From positions 434,001 to 498,000 of the forward strand of contig NZ_CAMYUE010000001.1 in assembly GCF_947301925.1 (NCBI RefSeq): a stretch of DNA of 64,000 nt, written 5' to 3'. The position numbers and the translations under genes were made by a program. This DNA is from an uncultured Ruminococcus sp. GTDB taxonomy: Bacteria > Bacillota > Clostridia > Oscillospirales > Ruminococcaceae. The notes beneath the pieces are model-generated. The model did not search any database. It saw nothing but the letters and a program-made list of their open reading frames with translations, and was not told where the DNA came from. Below, one piece after another: positions 41,840 to 51,553 of this stretch. Within the stretch, counting starts at the first letter, position 1. The number at the start of each line of letters is the position of its first letter.

Positions 41840-44164
41840 ATGAAAAGGATAATACTGAACCTTGTACCATACCGATATATCGTACTTCTGATCCTGCTGC
41901 TCCTGGGAGTGCAGGCATATTGCGATCTGTCGCTGCCCCAGTATACATCTGATATGATCGACACGGGTATACAGAATCACGGCGTTGAATACGCTCTGCC
42001 CGAGAAAATAACGGCAGAGGATATGGCCTACTCAACACTGTACATGACAGATGAGGAAAAGAATGAATGGAGCAGCTGTTACTCCGATAACGGAAACGGC
42101 ATACTGAAAAGAAATGTCAGCGAGGATAAGCTGGAAACCCTCAGCGATAAGTTCCTTATCCCACTCACCCTCTCATATCAGACAGGAAACATGAGCGAGG
42201 ACAGGTTCCGTGCCACATTGAAGGGCTCAATGGCGGCTTCTCCCGATCAGGCTCCGGAGGGGCTGGACATCGACACACTCTCTATCGAGGAGATAAGCAG
42301 CTTTATGGGCATGGAGCTCAGAACCACAGAAGCTGAGAATGAAAAGGGCGAGATGACCACTTATGTGGATATGCGTCCCGTTATGGAAGGGCTCATAGAG
42401 AGCGGTCAGATGAACAGCGAACAGCTTGCGGCTATACGCTGTCAGATGGAGGAAACAGTCTCCACGGTAGGCAGCAATACCGTAAAGTCAATGGGTATAG
42501 CCTTTGCCATAGCTGCCGACAAGGCCGCAGGCATCGACGTTGACGGGATACAGAAAAGCTACCTGTGGAAGCAGGGCTTCAAGATGTTCTGCATGGCCGT
42601 GCTCATGCTTGCAGCTTCTGTCTGTGCAGGCTTTTTCGCCGCCCGAACAGGCGCAGGCATAGGCAGGGATCTCCGCGAAAAGATATTCCGCAAGGTCATC
42701 GGCTATTCCAACACCGAAATAGATAAATTCTCAACAGCTTCGCTTATAACAAGAAGCACAAATGACGTTCAGCAGATACAGATGGTGACTGCGCTGCTGC
42801 TGAGAGTCCTTATGTATGCTCCTATACTGGGTATAGGCAGCGTTATCAAGGTTCTCCGCACAGGTGCGAATATGGGCTGGATAATAATTGCTGCCGTAGC
42901 CGTGATACTCATGCTCATTCTGGTACTGCTGCTTATTGCAATGCCGAAATTCAAGGCTATGCAGAAGCTCATTGACGGACTCAACCTCATATCAAGGGAA
43001 ATACTTACAGGTCTCAGCGTTATACGCGCTTTCGGCCGTGAAAAGGAAGAGGAGGAGCGCTTTGACAAGGCCAACACCTCACTTATGCGTACCCAGCTCT
43101 TCACAAACAGAGTCATGGCATTCATGCTGCCATGTATGATGCTGGTCATGTACGGCGTTACCCTTACCATCGTATGGGTATCTGCTCACCGCATAGACAC
43201 AGGCGATCTTCAGGTAGGCGCTATGACCGCATTTATCACCTACGCCATACAGATAGTAATGTCATTCCTCATGCTTACTGTCATGTCGGTAATGCTGCCC
43301 CGTGCGGGAGTTGCTGCCGACCGTATAGATGAGGTCCTCAAAACAGATTCAACAGTCAACGATCCCGAAAAAACCGAAAAAATAAGTAATTCGTCGGGCA
43401 CAGTTGTATTTGACAACGTATCATTCAAATATCCCAATGCCGATGACAATGCCCTTGAGAATATCAGCTTCACCGCTGAATCGGGCAAGACCACTGCCAT
43501 AATCGGAAGCACGGGCTGCGGAAAGTCCACACTCATAAACCTTATCCCAAGATTTTATGATGTTACCGAAGGAAGCATAACTGTTGACGGCGTTGACGTG
43601 AGAAAGCTTTCCAAGTCTGACCTCCGCAGCAGGATAGGTCTTGTGCCGCAGAAGGGGGTGCTCTTCTCGGGAACTATCGCTTCAAACCTTAAATTCGGAC
43701 GCTCAGAGGCTACAGATGAGGAGCTTGAAAAGGCTGCGGAGATAGCTCAGGCAATGGAGTTCATAAGCGCCGACGAAAAAGGAATGGAAAGAGCTATATC
43801 ACAGGGTGGAAGCAACGTTTCGGGCGGTCAGAAGCAGAGACTTGCCATTGCAAGAGCCATAGTGAAGAAGCCCGAGATCTACATTTTCGATGACAGCTTC
43901 TCGGCTCTGGATATGAAGACCGACGCTGCCCTGAGAAAGGCTCTTGAAAAATATGTAGGCAGCTCTGCTGTTATTATAGTTGCACAGCGTATCAGCACGA
44001 TAATGAACGCCGATCAGATACTTGTTCTTGACGATGGTAAGATCGTCGGCAAGGGTACTCACAGAGAGCTTCTCAGATCCTGCGAGACCTACAAGCAGAT
44101 AGCAGGTTCACAGCTTTCCGAGGAGGAGCTGAAAAAGAGCATGGGAGGTGAGGATAATGAGTGA
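41840..44164 (+). CDS. Heterodimeric multidrug ABC exporter, subunit with degenerate site
   Basis: 774 residues: an N-terminal ABC-exporter membrane domain, then an ATPase domain. Between the first and second helices lies an extra ~180-residue extracytoplasmic insert (about 50-230), absent from most such exporters. Walker A GSTGCGKST and signature NVSGGQKQRLAIARA are normal, but Walker B reads IYIFDDSFSALD, with Asp where the catalytic Glu belongs. That is the mark of the degenerate half of heterodimeric exporters. Pairs with the next gene, whose start lies within its last codons. Confidence 0.9.
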   Translation: MKRIILNLVPYRYIVLLILLLLGVQAYCDLSLPQYTSDMIDTGIQNHGVEYALPEKITAEDMAYSTLYMTDEEKNEWSSCYSDNGNGILKRNVSEDKLETLSDKFLIPLTLSYQTGNMSEDRFRATLKGSMAASPDQAPEGLDIDTLSIEEISSFMGMELRTTEAENEKGEMTTYVDMRPVMEGLIESGQMNSEQLAAIRCQMEETVSTVGSNTVKSMGIAFAIAADKAAGIDVDGIQKSYLWKQGFKMFCMAVLMLAASVCAGFFAARTGAGIGRDLREKIFRKVIGYSNTEIDKFSTASLITRSTNDVQQIQMVTALLLRVLMYAPILGIGSVIKVLRTGANMGWIIIAAVAVILMLILVLLLIAMPKFKAMQKLIDGLNLISREILTGLSVIRAFGREKEEEERFDKANTSLMRTQLFTNRVMAFMLPCMMLVMYGVTLTIVWVSAHRIDTGDLQVGAMTAFITYAIQIVMSFLMLTVMSVMLPRAGVAADRIDEVLKTDSTVNDPEKTEKISNSSGTVVFDNVSFKYPNADDNALENISFTAESGKTTAIIGSTGCGKSTLINLIPRFYDVTEGSITVDGVDVRKLSKSDLRSRIGLVPQKGVLFSGTIASNLKFGRSEATDEELEKAAEIAQAMEFISADEKGMERAISQGGSNVSGGQKQRLAIARAIVKKPEIYIFDDSFSALDMKTDAALRKALEKYVGSSAVIIVAQRISTIMNADQILVLDDGKIVGKGTHRELLRSCETYKQIAGSQLSEEELKKSMGGEDNE

Positions 44165-46004
44165 TAACAGGAGCAGTATGCCGCCTTCACGCCCAAAAGG
44201 ACATATGGGCGGCGGAAGATTCGCGCCCGGTGAAAAGCCAAAGAACTTCAAAGGCACGCTGAAAAAGCTCATTTCCTACCTTGGAGTATACAAGATAGCA
44301 ATAGTCATTGTCATGATACTTGCGGCTGTAGCGACAGTGTTCTCCGTTGCAGGCCCCAAGATAATGGCCAAGGCCACTAACGCACTGTTTGACGGTCTCA
44401 TGAGCAAGATAGCAGGCACAGGCGGTATCGACTTCGGGTATATCGGAAGGATACTCCTCTTTACACTGGGACTGTATATATTCAGTTCCACAGTAAGCTT
44501 TGCTCAGGGCTGGATAATGACAGGCATATCCCAGAAGATATCCTACCGCATGAGAAAGGATATATCCGAGAAGATAGGCCGTATGCCCATGGGTTATTTT
44601 GAGAGCAGGACCTACGGCGAAGTCCTTTCCCGTATAACCAATGACGTCGATACTCTCGGAATGACGCTTAACCAGAGCATCACACAGATAATCACATCTG
44701 TAGCCACCCTCGTCGGTACGCTGATAATGATGCTCTCCATATCTCCCCTGATGACTCTGATTTCACTGGTGATACTGCCAATATCCGCATTTCTCCTTTC
44801 CTTTGTTATCAAGAAGTCACAGAAGCACTTCAGGACACAGCAGGAATACCTTGGACATATCAACGGTATCGTTGAGGAGACATACAGCGGACAGACCGTA
44901 GTACAGGCCTACAATAAAGAGGCAGAGACCGTTGAAGAATTCTGCTCGGTCAATAATGTGCTTTACAAGTCTGCCTGGAAGTCACAGTTCCTGTCGGGCA
45001 TAATGATGCCTGTAATGCAGTTTGTCGGCAATATGGGCTATGCAGGCGTCGCCATTTCGGGCGCACTTCTGGCTATAAAGGGAGTTATCGGCATAGGTGA
45101 TATACAGGCGTTCATACAGTATGTCAAGCAGTTCACACAGCCTATACAGCAGATCGCTCAGGTAATTAACCAGGTGCAGTCAATGGCGGCGGCGGCCGAA
45201 AGAGTATTTGAGTTCCTTGACGAGGAAGAGGAGGAGCAGATTCCTGCCGACGCCGTTATCCCCGAAAACGTCACCGGAGCTGTAAGATTCGATCACGTTT
45301 CCTTCGGTTATGATCCCGAAAAGATCATAATCGGCGACTTCAGCGCCGATGTCAGATCAGGTCAGAAAATCGCAATCGTAGGTCCCACAGGCGCAGGCAA
45401 GACAACTATCGTAAAGCTGCTGATGAGATTCTATGACGTCAACAGCGGTACAATAACTCTTGACGGTACGGATATAAAAAGGATACCCCGCAAAAAACTC
45501 AGGGAGAGCTTCGGTATGGTATTGCAGGACACATGGCTGTTCAACGGCACTATCATGGAGAATATACGCTACGGCAGACTTGACGCAACAGATGAGGAAG
45601 TCATCGCCGCTGCAAAGGCTGCTCACGCCCATCACTTCATCAAGTCACTGCCAAACGGCTATAACATGGTGCTGAATGAGGACGCAAGCAATGTCTCTCA
45701 GGGACAGAAGCAGCTTCTCACAATTGCAAGAGCTATCCTCTCGGATTCAAAGGTAATGATACTTGACGAGGCTACATCATCTGTCGATACAAGAACAGAG
45801 GTGCTCATTCAGGACGCTATGGATCGTCTCATGAGCGGCAGAACCAGCTTCGTTATCGCTCACCGCCTTTCCACTATCCGCAATGCTGATATGATCCTCG
45901 TCATGAAGGACGGCGATATCATCGAGCAGGGCGATCACAGGGAGCTTCTGGAAAAGGGCGGCTTCTATGCACAGCTCTACAATTCACAGTTTGAAAGTGC
46001 ATAA
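44157..46004 (+). CDS. Heterodimeric multidrug ABC exporter, catalytic subunit
   Basis: 615 residues from the ATG at 44157 behind GGGAGGTGAGG, overlapping the partner gene by eight bases. Six-helix membrane domain, then Walker A GPTGAGKTT, signature NVSQGQKQLLTIARA, Walker B VMILDEATSSVD with the catalytic Glu, and switch IAHRLSTI. Provides the competent ATP site of the pair. Exported compounds unknown; drugs, lipids or peptides are all possible. Confidence 0.9.
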   Translation: MSDNRSSMPPSRPKGHMGGGRFAPGEKPKNFKGTLKKLISYLGVYKIAIVIVMILAAVATVFSVAGPKIMAKATNALFDGLMSKIAGTGGIDFGYIGRILLFTLGLYIFSSTVSFAQGWIMTGISQKISYRMRKDISEKIGRMPMGYFESRTYGEVLSRITNDVDTLGMTLNQSITQIITSVATLVGTLIMMLSISPLMTLISLVILPISAFLLSFVIKKSQKHFRTQQEYLGHINGIVEETYSGQTVVQAYNKEAETVEEFCSVNNVLYKSAWKSQFLSGIMMPVMQFVGNMGYAGVAISGALLAIKGVIGIGDIQAFIQYVKQFTQPIQQIAQVINQVQSMAAAAERVFEFLDEEEEEQIPADAVIPENVTGAVRFDHVSFGYDPEKIIIGDFSADVRSGQKIAIVGPTGAGKTTIVKLLMRFYDVNSGTITLDGTDIKRIPRKKLRESFGMVLQDTWLFNGTIMENIRYGRLDATDEEVIAAAKAAHAHHFIKSLPNGYNMVLNEDASNVSQGQKQLLTIARAILSDSKVMILDEATSSVDTRTEVLIQDAMDRLMSGRTSFVIAHRLSTIRNADMILVMKDGDIIEQGDHRELLEKGGFYAQLYNSQFESA

Positions 46005-46006
46005 GA

Positions 46007-46034
46007 TAAGCGGTCTCCTTTCGGAGGCCGCTTT
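46007..46034 (+). terminator. Terminator of the ABC exporter operon
   Basis: AAGCGGTCTCC, loop TTTC, GGAGGCCGCTT, then TTGCTTG, immediately after the stop. Confidence 0.7.
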
Positions 46035-46084
46035 TGCTTGCAAAATAATGAATAATGTGATATACTTCATGAGGAGGTATAGAT

Positions 46085-46618
46085 ATGGATAACATCAGAC
46101 TTGAAAAGAATATCTGCGATAATATATACGAGGCTCAGCTGAAACTCGGATATGACAAACGGCCTGTGAGCCTGAACTACACAGCTGCTTCGCTGGAGCA
46201 TATCCTTGGAGAAGTACCCACGGAGGATATACTGAAAGAATTCGCTCTCACTGTACAGGAAAGGCTGGGACAGCTGCAATTCCGCCTGATAAAGAACGGC
46301 TGGTGCATTACCGTGCCTGCCGAGGGCTGCGAATATGTCCATAACAACAGCGGAGAACGCAGCTTTATGAAAAAGCTGGTTGACGCTGTGAGAGATCATG
46401 CAGACGCGGCAGAGCTGCTGGGACTTTTCCGCAAAGCCTCTCCCGACGCTGTGATAAAAGACCTCAGCAATGAGGAATTCCGCTATCTGGTGTACTTCCC
46501 CGGGGGAGTGCCTGACGAGTATTACTACTGTATAGCTGAAGAAGAGGAAATGGACGGAAGCCTTCACGCCTCCTATCACCGCTTCATTCGCGAGGACTAT
46601 GAGGACTTCGGCTTCTGA
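46085..46618 (+). CDS. DUF3877-like protein
   Basis: 177 residues, ATG behind GAGGAGG. The opening LEKNICDNIYEAQLKLGYDKRPVSLNY and the acidic, aromatic C-terminus (REDYEDFGF) resemble the DUF3877 family of clostridial proteins of unknown function. Soluble, no motif of catalysis. Flanked by terminators, so probably transcribed alone. Confidence 0.6.
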   Translation: MDNIRLEKNICDNIYEAQLKLGYDKRPVSLNYTAASLEHILGEVPTEDILKEFALTVQERLGQLQFRLIKNGWCITVPAEGCEYVHNNSGERSFMKKLVDAVRDHADAAELLGLFRKASPDAVIKDLSNEEFRYLVYFPGGVPDEYYYCIAEEEEMDGSLHASYHRFIREDYEDFGF

Positions 46619-46626
46619 AAAAAGGA

Positions 46627-46660
46627 CAAAAGCTGTATTCGCCTATGAATACAGCTTTTC
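46627..46660 (+). terminator. Terminator after the DUF3877-like gene
   Basis: AAAAGCTGTATTC, loop GCCTAT, GAATACAGCTTTT then CTG. The remaining spacer to 46854 is AT-rich with no gene. Confidence 0.7.
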
Positions 46661-46854
46661 TGACTTGTCCGCTACAAAGAAATCACCTCGGCAGAGTTAA
46701 TGTGCAGACACTCCGCTTCAGCATTCGCTCAAATAATAACCCAATTATTCTCGCAAATATATTATATCATTTATATCCACTCTTGTCAATAAGCGGCAGA
46801 ATAATTTATATAAGCTGCACAAATATCATCAACTATTTTATATTTGAGTAACTC

Positions 46855-47829
46855 TTATTCCTTTATGATCTTTTCACTCTTGACGATGAGTATATCATTG
46901 GGCTTCATCTTCAGTTCCTCAACAGGGATAACTGTCAGCTCTCCCCTGAGAATAACAAGTATCTTCATATTATACTTTTCGGCGGCTTCACGGACCTTCA
47001 TTCCGTTGAACCCGCTTTTTTTGTCCACAAGGATCTCCCCGACCTCTCTTATATCGCTGAAACGAACGTCGGAATGCTGATTCTTCGTGTACTGCTCAAC
47101 GAAACCAGCGCTGATGATACCTGTAGGGATAGCCACCACGCCAACGCCCAAAAATGCTATACATATGGCCATGAGCTTTCCGATAACTGTTATGGGATAA
47201 ATATCGCCGTAGCCAACGGTCAGCAGCGTTGACACGCTCCACCATATGCCGGAAAAGGCATTCCTGAACGCTCCGGGCTGAGCCTCGTGCTCAACGCTGT
47301 ACATTCCCAGCGACGAGGCAAGCATAAGAACGATAATGATGAATACAGAGGATATGATCTGATTCTTTTTCTCGGTAAGTACCGTAGTGATAACGTGGAA
47401 GGAGTCATAATGAGCATTGACTCTGAACAGGTGGAATATCCTGACCACCCTCAGCATACGGAAAACTATGAAGCCGCTGAGGAAGAAAAACGGAAGTATG
47501 GTCAGAAGATCCACGACGCCGTCAAATGAACGCAGAAACCTTAAACGGGCTGCAAAGGGCTTTTTCTCCGGATACAGCATATCAGCCGTCCAGATACGCA
47601 GTATGTATTCTATGCAGAAAACTGATATAGTAACAGCTTCTGTCACTCTGAATACAGGCTTCAGAAAGGCAAGCTCCTCAAAGGTGTCAAGAAAGACGGT
47701 AAGTATATTGAGTATGATGACCGTAACTATGAACCAGTCAAAGGAACGGCTTATGAGATCGTCCTTGTTGCCTATCTGGATTATATCGAATATCCGCCGC
47801 CTGAGCGGTTTTTTTGTTTTCTCACTCAA
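46855..47829 (-). CDS. Voltage-gated-type potassium channel with RCK/TrkA-C domain
   Basis: 324 residues. Six membrane helices (about 25-235) include an S4-like segment with spaced Arg residues (FRMLRVVRIFHLFRV). The pore carries the selectivity filter TVGYGD. The C-terminal ~75 residues are a TrkA-C-like domain (KVREAAEKYNMKILVILRGE). Gates potassium flow across the cytoplasmic membrane. It overlaps the end of dgt by eight bases. Confidence 0.88.
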   Translation of the reverse strand: MSEKTKKPLRRRIFDIIQIGNKDDLISRSFDWFIVTVIILNILTVFLDTFEELAFLKPVFRVTEAVTISVFCIEYILRIWTADMLYPEKKPFAARLRFLRSFDGVVDLLTILPFFFLSGFIVFRMLRVVRIFHLFRVNAHYDSFHVITTVLTEKKNQIISSVFIIIVLMLASSLGMYSVEHEAQPGAFRNAFSGIWWSVSTLLTVGYGDIYPITVIGKLMAICIAFLGVGVVAIPTGIISAGFVEQYTKNQHSDVRFSDIREVGEILVDKKSGFNGMKVREAAEKYNMKILVILRGELTVIPVEELKMKPNDILIVKSEKIIKE

Positions 47830-49246
47830 TTCCGCTCAGCTCCCTGTACAGTTTTCTGGCGTAACCGTCGGTCATGCCGCATATGTAGTCCGTCACAAGC
47901 ATGAGCCTCAGGTAAAGCTTTTCCGCCTCGTCCTTCCCATCCGAGCTTACTCTGTAGGCGCGGATATAGTTCTCTGATACCAGCCGCATTATCCTCTGCT
48001 CGATGGCAGAGCTCTCGTATTCTGTATCATAGAGTATGGCAGCGCGAGTAAGCTTCGTAAGCAGGAATTCGTATATCTCACCTGCGGCGATCTCAAGCTT
48101 GTATATCTCCTTTGAACGGAACACATAGCGATAGGCTATGTCTCCCAGAGCATAGGCTATAGCGTTGCCGTGGGAAGCCGCAAGTAGCTCATAAGGGAAT
48201 GTGCCCTCCATTATAGCCTGATAGTTGCTGGTAAAGCCGTAGGACGCACACCTGAGCAGCACTCCCTGAACATATATTATCCAGCGCTGTACCGCATTCT
48301 GCTCGGGAGATGATACCTTCTTTTCTACTGCGCTTGCATAATAGCCCTCAAGCTTTTCAACTGCCCTGTTGTACTCCTCACGCTCACCGTCGTCTGCGCA
48401 CCTGCCTATGTAATTGTTTTTCAGTTCGTCAAGCAGCTGTGCGTAAGTAATAAAGCCCTTCTTTACAGCGTCCTCGGTGTCGGCGGTCTTGTATGCGATA
48501 TCATCGGCTGCTTCCAGTATGAACGCCAGCGGATGACGGCAGCCCACAGCTCCCGTATTTGTGACTATATCCTCGAAAATATCCTTATCGGCATAATAAT
48601 AGCCCATCTTCTTATCCTTGATATTGCCGCTTTTCTTGTTGATCTCCGTCGAGGACACAGGATACTTTATTATTGTATTGAGCAGAGTATACGTCAGGTT
48701 CATTCCGTACTCGTCCACAAGGAAATGAAGCTTCGTAAGAAGCCTCAGAGCCTGTGCATTGCCCTCAAAATGACAGAGATCCGCCGTCATCTGAGGAGTG
48801 AGTATGTCTATGAGCTTTCTGCCTCCCAGTTCAAGCTCGGGAAGGTTCCTGCCGAACCAGTCCCGCACATAGTCCTCTCCGAAATGTCCGAAGGGCGGAT
48901 TACCGATGTCGTGAATGAGCCCCGCACACTCCAGAACGCTGCATATCTTGCTGATATCCTCCTCCGTGAGATCGCTGTCCTTTTTGTACTGTATGATATT
49001 GCGGAATATCATCTGCCCCAGAGACTTGGCAAATGAGGACACCTCAAGGGAGTGAGTCAGTCTTGTGCGGACGAAGTCTCCTCTGTCCAGAGGAAAGACC
49101 TGCGTCTTGTCCTGAAGCCTCCTGAATGATGCGCTGCCTATTATGCGGTGATAATCCTTCTGGAACTCGTTCCTCGGGTCTGAGCTGACAGACGATGTGG
49201 TGAAGCTCCTTCTTCTCTTTTCACATAAAAGCTCTTTCCAGTTCAT
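47822..49246 (-). CDS. dgt: Deoxyguanosinetriphosphate triphosphohydrolase
   Basis: 474 residues. HD-domain phosphohydrolase with FRRLQDKTQVFPL, RTRLTHSLEV, HDIGNPPFGHFGE (the metal-binding HD pair) and EAADDIAY, all typical of dGTPases. It splits dGTP (or other dNTPs) into the nucleoside and triphosphate. The start overlaps the sfsA stop (ATGA). dNTP depletion by such enzymes can also act against phages, but here the gene sits among house-keeping genes. Confidence 0.92.
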   Translation of the reverse strand: MNWKELLCEKRRRSFTTSSVSSDPRNEFQKDYHRIIGSASFRRLQDKTQVFPLDRGDFVRTRLTHSLEVSSFAKSLGQMIFRNIIQYKKDSDLTEEDISKICSVLECAGLIHDIGNPPFGHFGEDYVRDWFGRNLPELELGGRKLIDILTPQMTADLCHFEGNAQALRLLTKLHFLVDEYGMNLTYTLLNTIIKYPVSSTEINKKSGNIKDKKMGYYYADKDIFEDIVTNTGAVGCRHPLAFILEAADDIAYKTADTEDAVKKGFITYAQLLDELKNNYIGRCADDGEREEYNRAVEKLEGYYASAVEKKVSSPEQNAVQRWIIYVQGVLLRCASYGFTSNYQAIMEGTFPYELLAASHGNAIAYALGDIAYRYVFRSKEIYKLEIAAGEIYEFLLTKLTRAAILYDTEYESSAIEQRIMRLVSENYIRAYRVSSDGKDEAEKLYLRLMLVTDYICGMTDGYARKLYRELSGIE

Positions 49247-49950
49247 ATTATCTTCTCCGTTCTTATTCTGACAGGTTTGTCGATAGTCATACTGTCGGGA
49301 GTTACGATGCAGTCATAAGCAAGCAGGCTTACTCCTGCTTTTTCAGCTTCCCTGAGAGCGTCGCCGAACTCAGGGTGCATGATATCATTGGGGTGGAATT
49401 CGTATACCTCCTTCATCTGTATCACAAAGAGTATATACGCCCCGAAGCCTTCACGCTTTGCGCGTATAAGCTCGCGTATATGCTTTACTCCCCTTTCTGT
49501 GGGAGCATCGGGGAACAGCACGATACCATCGTTTTCAAGAGTAACTCCCTTTACCTCAAGAAATGATATCTTTCCTTTATCCTCAATACGGAAATCGAAC
49601 CGCGAAGCTCCGTATGCCGATTCACGCTTTATGACAGCCTGCTCCGTGAAAAGCTCTCCCTTTTCCAGCCATTCCGCGGCAGCTGAATTTGGTATCTGAG
49701 AGTCCATATTCACAAGCAGAGGCGGAGCTCCCTCCCGTATCTTCTCCACAGCCACAAGATCATATCTTGTCTTACGCGAAGGGTTGTCCGATCCCTCAAG
49801 ATATACGGTACAGCCCGGGGAAAGCAGTTCCCTGCACCGCCCTGTGTTCTTGACATGGACTGTCTCCGCAATGCCGTCTATAAGGACATTTGCAATGAAT
49901 CTGTTGGGACGGCTTATAAACTCAGCCTGTTTTATACGATGGTATTTCAT
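49243..49950 (-). CDS. sfsA: SfsA family protein (DNA-binding/nuclease)
   Basis: 235 residues from the ATG at 49948-49950 (MKYHRIKQAEF), overlapping the upstream gene by 28 bases. HVKNTGRCRELL, the OB-fold start, and the nuclease-like core SRFDFRI then SFLEVKGVTL identify SfsA. In E. coli it was named for sugar-fermentation stimulation; biochemical activity is little known. Confidence 0.92.
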   Translation of the reverse strand: MKYHRIKQAEFISRPNRFIANVLIDGIAETVHVKNTGRCRELLSPGCTVYLEGSDNPSRKTRYDLVAVEKIREGAPPLLVNMDSQIPNSAAAEWLEKGELFTEQAVIKRESAYGASRFDFRIEDKGKISFLEVKGVTLENDGIVLFPDAPTERGVKHIRELIRAKREGFGAYILFVIQMKEVYEFHPNDIMHPEFGDALREAEKAGVSLLAYDCIVTPDSMTIDKPVRIRTEKII

Positions 49951-51553
49951 ATTCTTTTCCGTAAAGCTCCTTGTACGTCTCTTTGGTGCAGATGATGAAA
50001 AGCTTCTTCTCGTCCACCTTGTCCTTGAATGGGCGGACCGCGTCGCCTGCATAGGCCTCGGCTATATATGAGCCTTCAAAGCCTATCTGCTCCCTCATTG
50101 AAGCAGGAGCCACAGTCGATGAGCATACGATAAAATCAGGGGCTCCGAAGCTCCGTGCATAATCGCAGTCTGCCCTTATTTCCTCATCGTCTGCCATAAT
50201 ATGGGTGACATAGGCAACCCCGCCCTCCATATTATAGTAAAGATTATGGTCAAAGTAGGCGTTGACGGTAACGGGAGCATCGGGATAGATATTCGTATCC
50301 TTTTCTGACCAGTCGATCAGCAGCTTCCTGTCCTGGATACCCTGTTCCTTTATCCATTCAGCTGCGGAAGAAGCGTTATCGTACGGTCTGCGTATGTCTT
50401 TGGCATAGCTGCATACGTCCCAGTATACATTCATGGCGGCTGATATGGCAACTCCGCCTATTACACAGTTCCGTGCGAATTTCCCGGATACACCTGCGCG
50501 GGATATGAGCGATATGAACTCGCTGAGTCTTATCTCCTCGGTATCAGCGGCTGTCCACATTATGAAAAGGGCATACAGCAGAAACATACCGTAATGATGA
50601 GGGTAGGCATATATGCTCATGGGTATCGAAATGAATATGTAGGGTATTATAAGCTCCGCAAGCATACGGCGTTTTTTACATACGATAAACAGTACAGCCC
50701 AGATCAAAACGGAAACCGCTCCCGCGCCTATAAGCTCACCGATGGAATTCATCTCGGTCTGAATGCTTGAGGCGTCTGATGAGAACGAGGTGACAAACAC
50801 CTCCGACGGTATAAAGAATATGCACAGCAGCATTACCACAGGGAAGCTGTAATAATTGTCAATGTGCGTTGCCATGGTGTCATGCCTTGGAGCTATATCC
50901 GCTATTACGGCAATTGCCGCGGCAAGCAGGAATATATAGCCCGCCAGCAGCCTTTTGTTGCTGATAAAGCCGGAAAAAGCCTTTTTTGCGCTTCTCTGCC
51001 TTATGATCTCACCTGTAATGTCGGCAGCGGCGATACCTCCCGCAAAGGCTATGCCGTAGGAATGGCAAAGGCACAGAAAGGCCAGGGATAATATATACGC
51101 AACTGGCTTTCCCCTGCGTTTGACATAGAAAGAAGCACAGAGAAGTCCTGCGAACATAAGCATTGCATATGGCCGTGACAGAACACAATAGTGATATATT
51201 ATGAAAAAGCTCAGAGGAACAAGGGCCTTTGTTACCTTGCCGAAGGGCGAGCGGAGCTCCAGCATAAGTATCATGGCTTCAAAGAATATGAACTGAACCG
51301 CCTTTACTGTCAATTCAAAGGAAAGGTCAGGTATTGAAGCAAGCTTTATAAGCATATGCCACAGCGGCGGATGTCCCTCATAGTGAGGTATGACGAATAT
51401 GACCTCATACCATGAAGCATCCCGTGCAACCAGATAGGGCTGAGCCTCCTCATACCACGGCTCATGGAATACAAGTCCGATGACACCGATAGCTGTCAGG
51501 AGCAGCGTCATCACAAGGCCGAAGGCAAGGCTGCCTTTCTTTTTATTGTTATC
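49922..51553 (-). CDS. Polytopic membrane protein, GT-C glycosyltransferase-like
   Basis: 543 residues from the ATG at 51551-51553 behind GGGAGGGG. About ten or more membrane helices with an early outside loop WYEEAQPYLVARDAS and HYEGHPPLWH, the D/E-containing first loop of GT39/GT-C lipid-linked sugar transferases. A soluble C-terminal domain (about 400-543) follows. Likely moves a sugar from a lipid carrier to a cell-surface acceptor. Acceptor unknown. Confidence 0.7.
   Translation of the reverse strand, partial: DNNKKKGSLAFGLVMTLLLTAIGVIGLVFHEPWYEEAQPYLVARDASWYEVIFVIPHYEGHPPLWHMLIKLASIPDLSFELTVKAVQFIFFEAMILMLELRSPFGKVTKALVPLSFFIIYHYCVLSRPYAMLMFAGLLCASFYVKRRGKPVAYILSLAFLCLCHSYGIAFAGGIAAADITGEIIRQRSAKKAFSGFISNKRLLAGYIFLLAAAIAVIADIAPRHDTMATHIDNYYSFPVVMLLCIFFIPSEVFVTSFSSDASSIQTEMNSIGELIGAGAVSVLIWAVLFIVCKKRRMLAELIIPYIFISIPMSIYAYPHHYGMFLLYALFIMWTAADTEEIRLSEFISLISRAGVSGKFARNCVIGGVAISAAMNVYWDVCSYAKDIRRPYDNASSAAEWIKEQGIQDRKLLIDWSEKDTNIYPDAPVTVNAYFDHNLYYNMEGGVAYVTHIMADDEEIRADCDYARSFGAPDFIVCSSTVAPASMREQIGFEGSYIAEAYAGDAVRPFKDKVDEKKLFIICTKETYKELYGKEYEIPSYKTG

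Noticed and set aside
47822-49246. dgt as an anti-phage dNTPase
   Set aside because: Its neighbours (sfsA, channel, GT-C) are house-keeping type and it has the standard full-length dGTPase layout.
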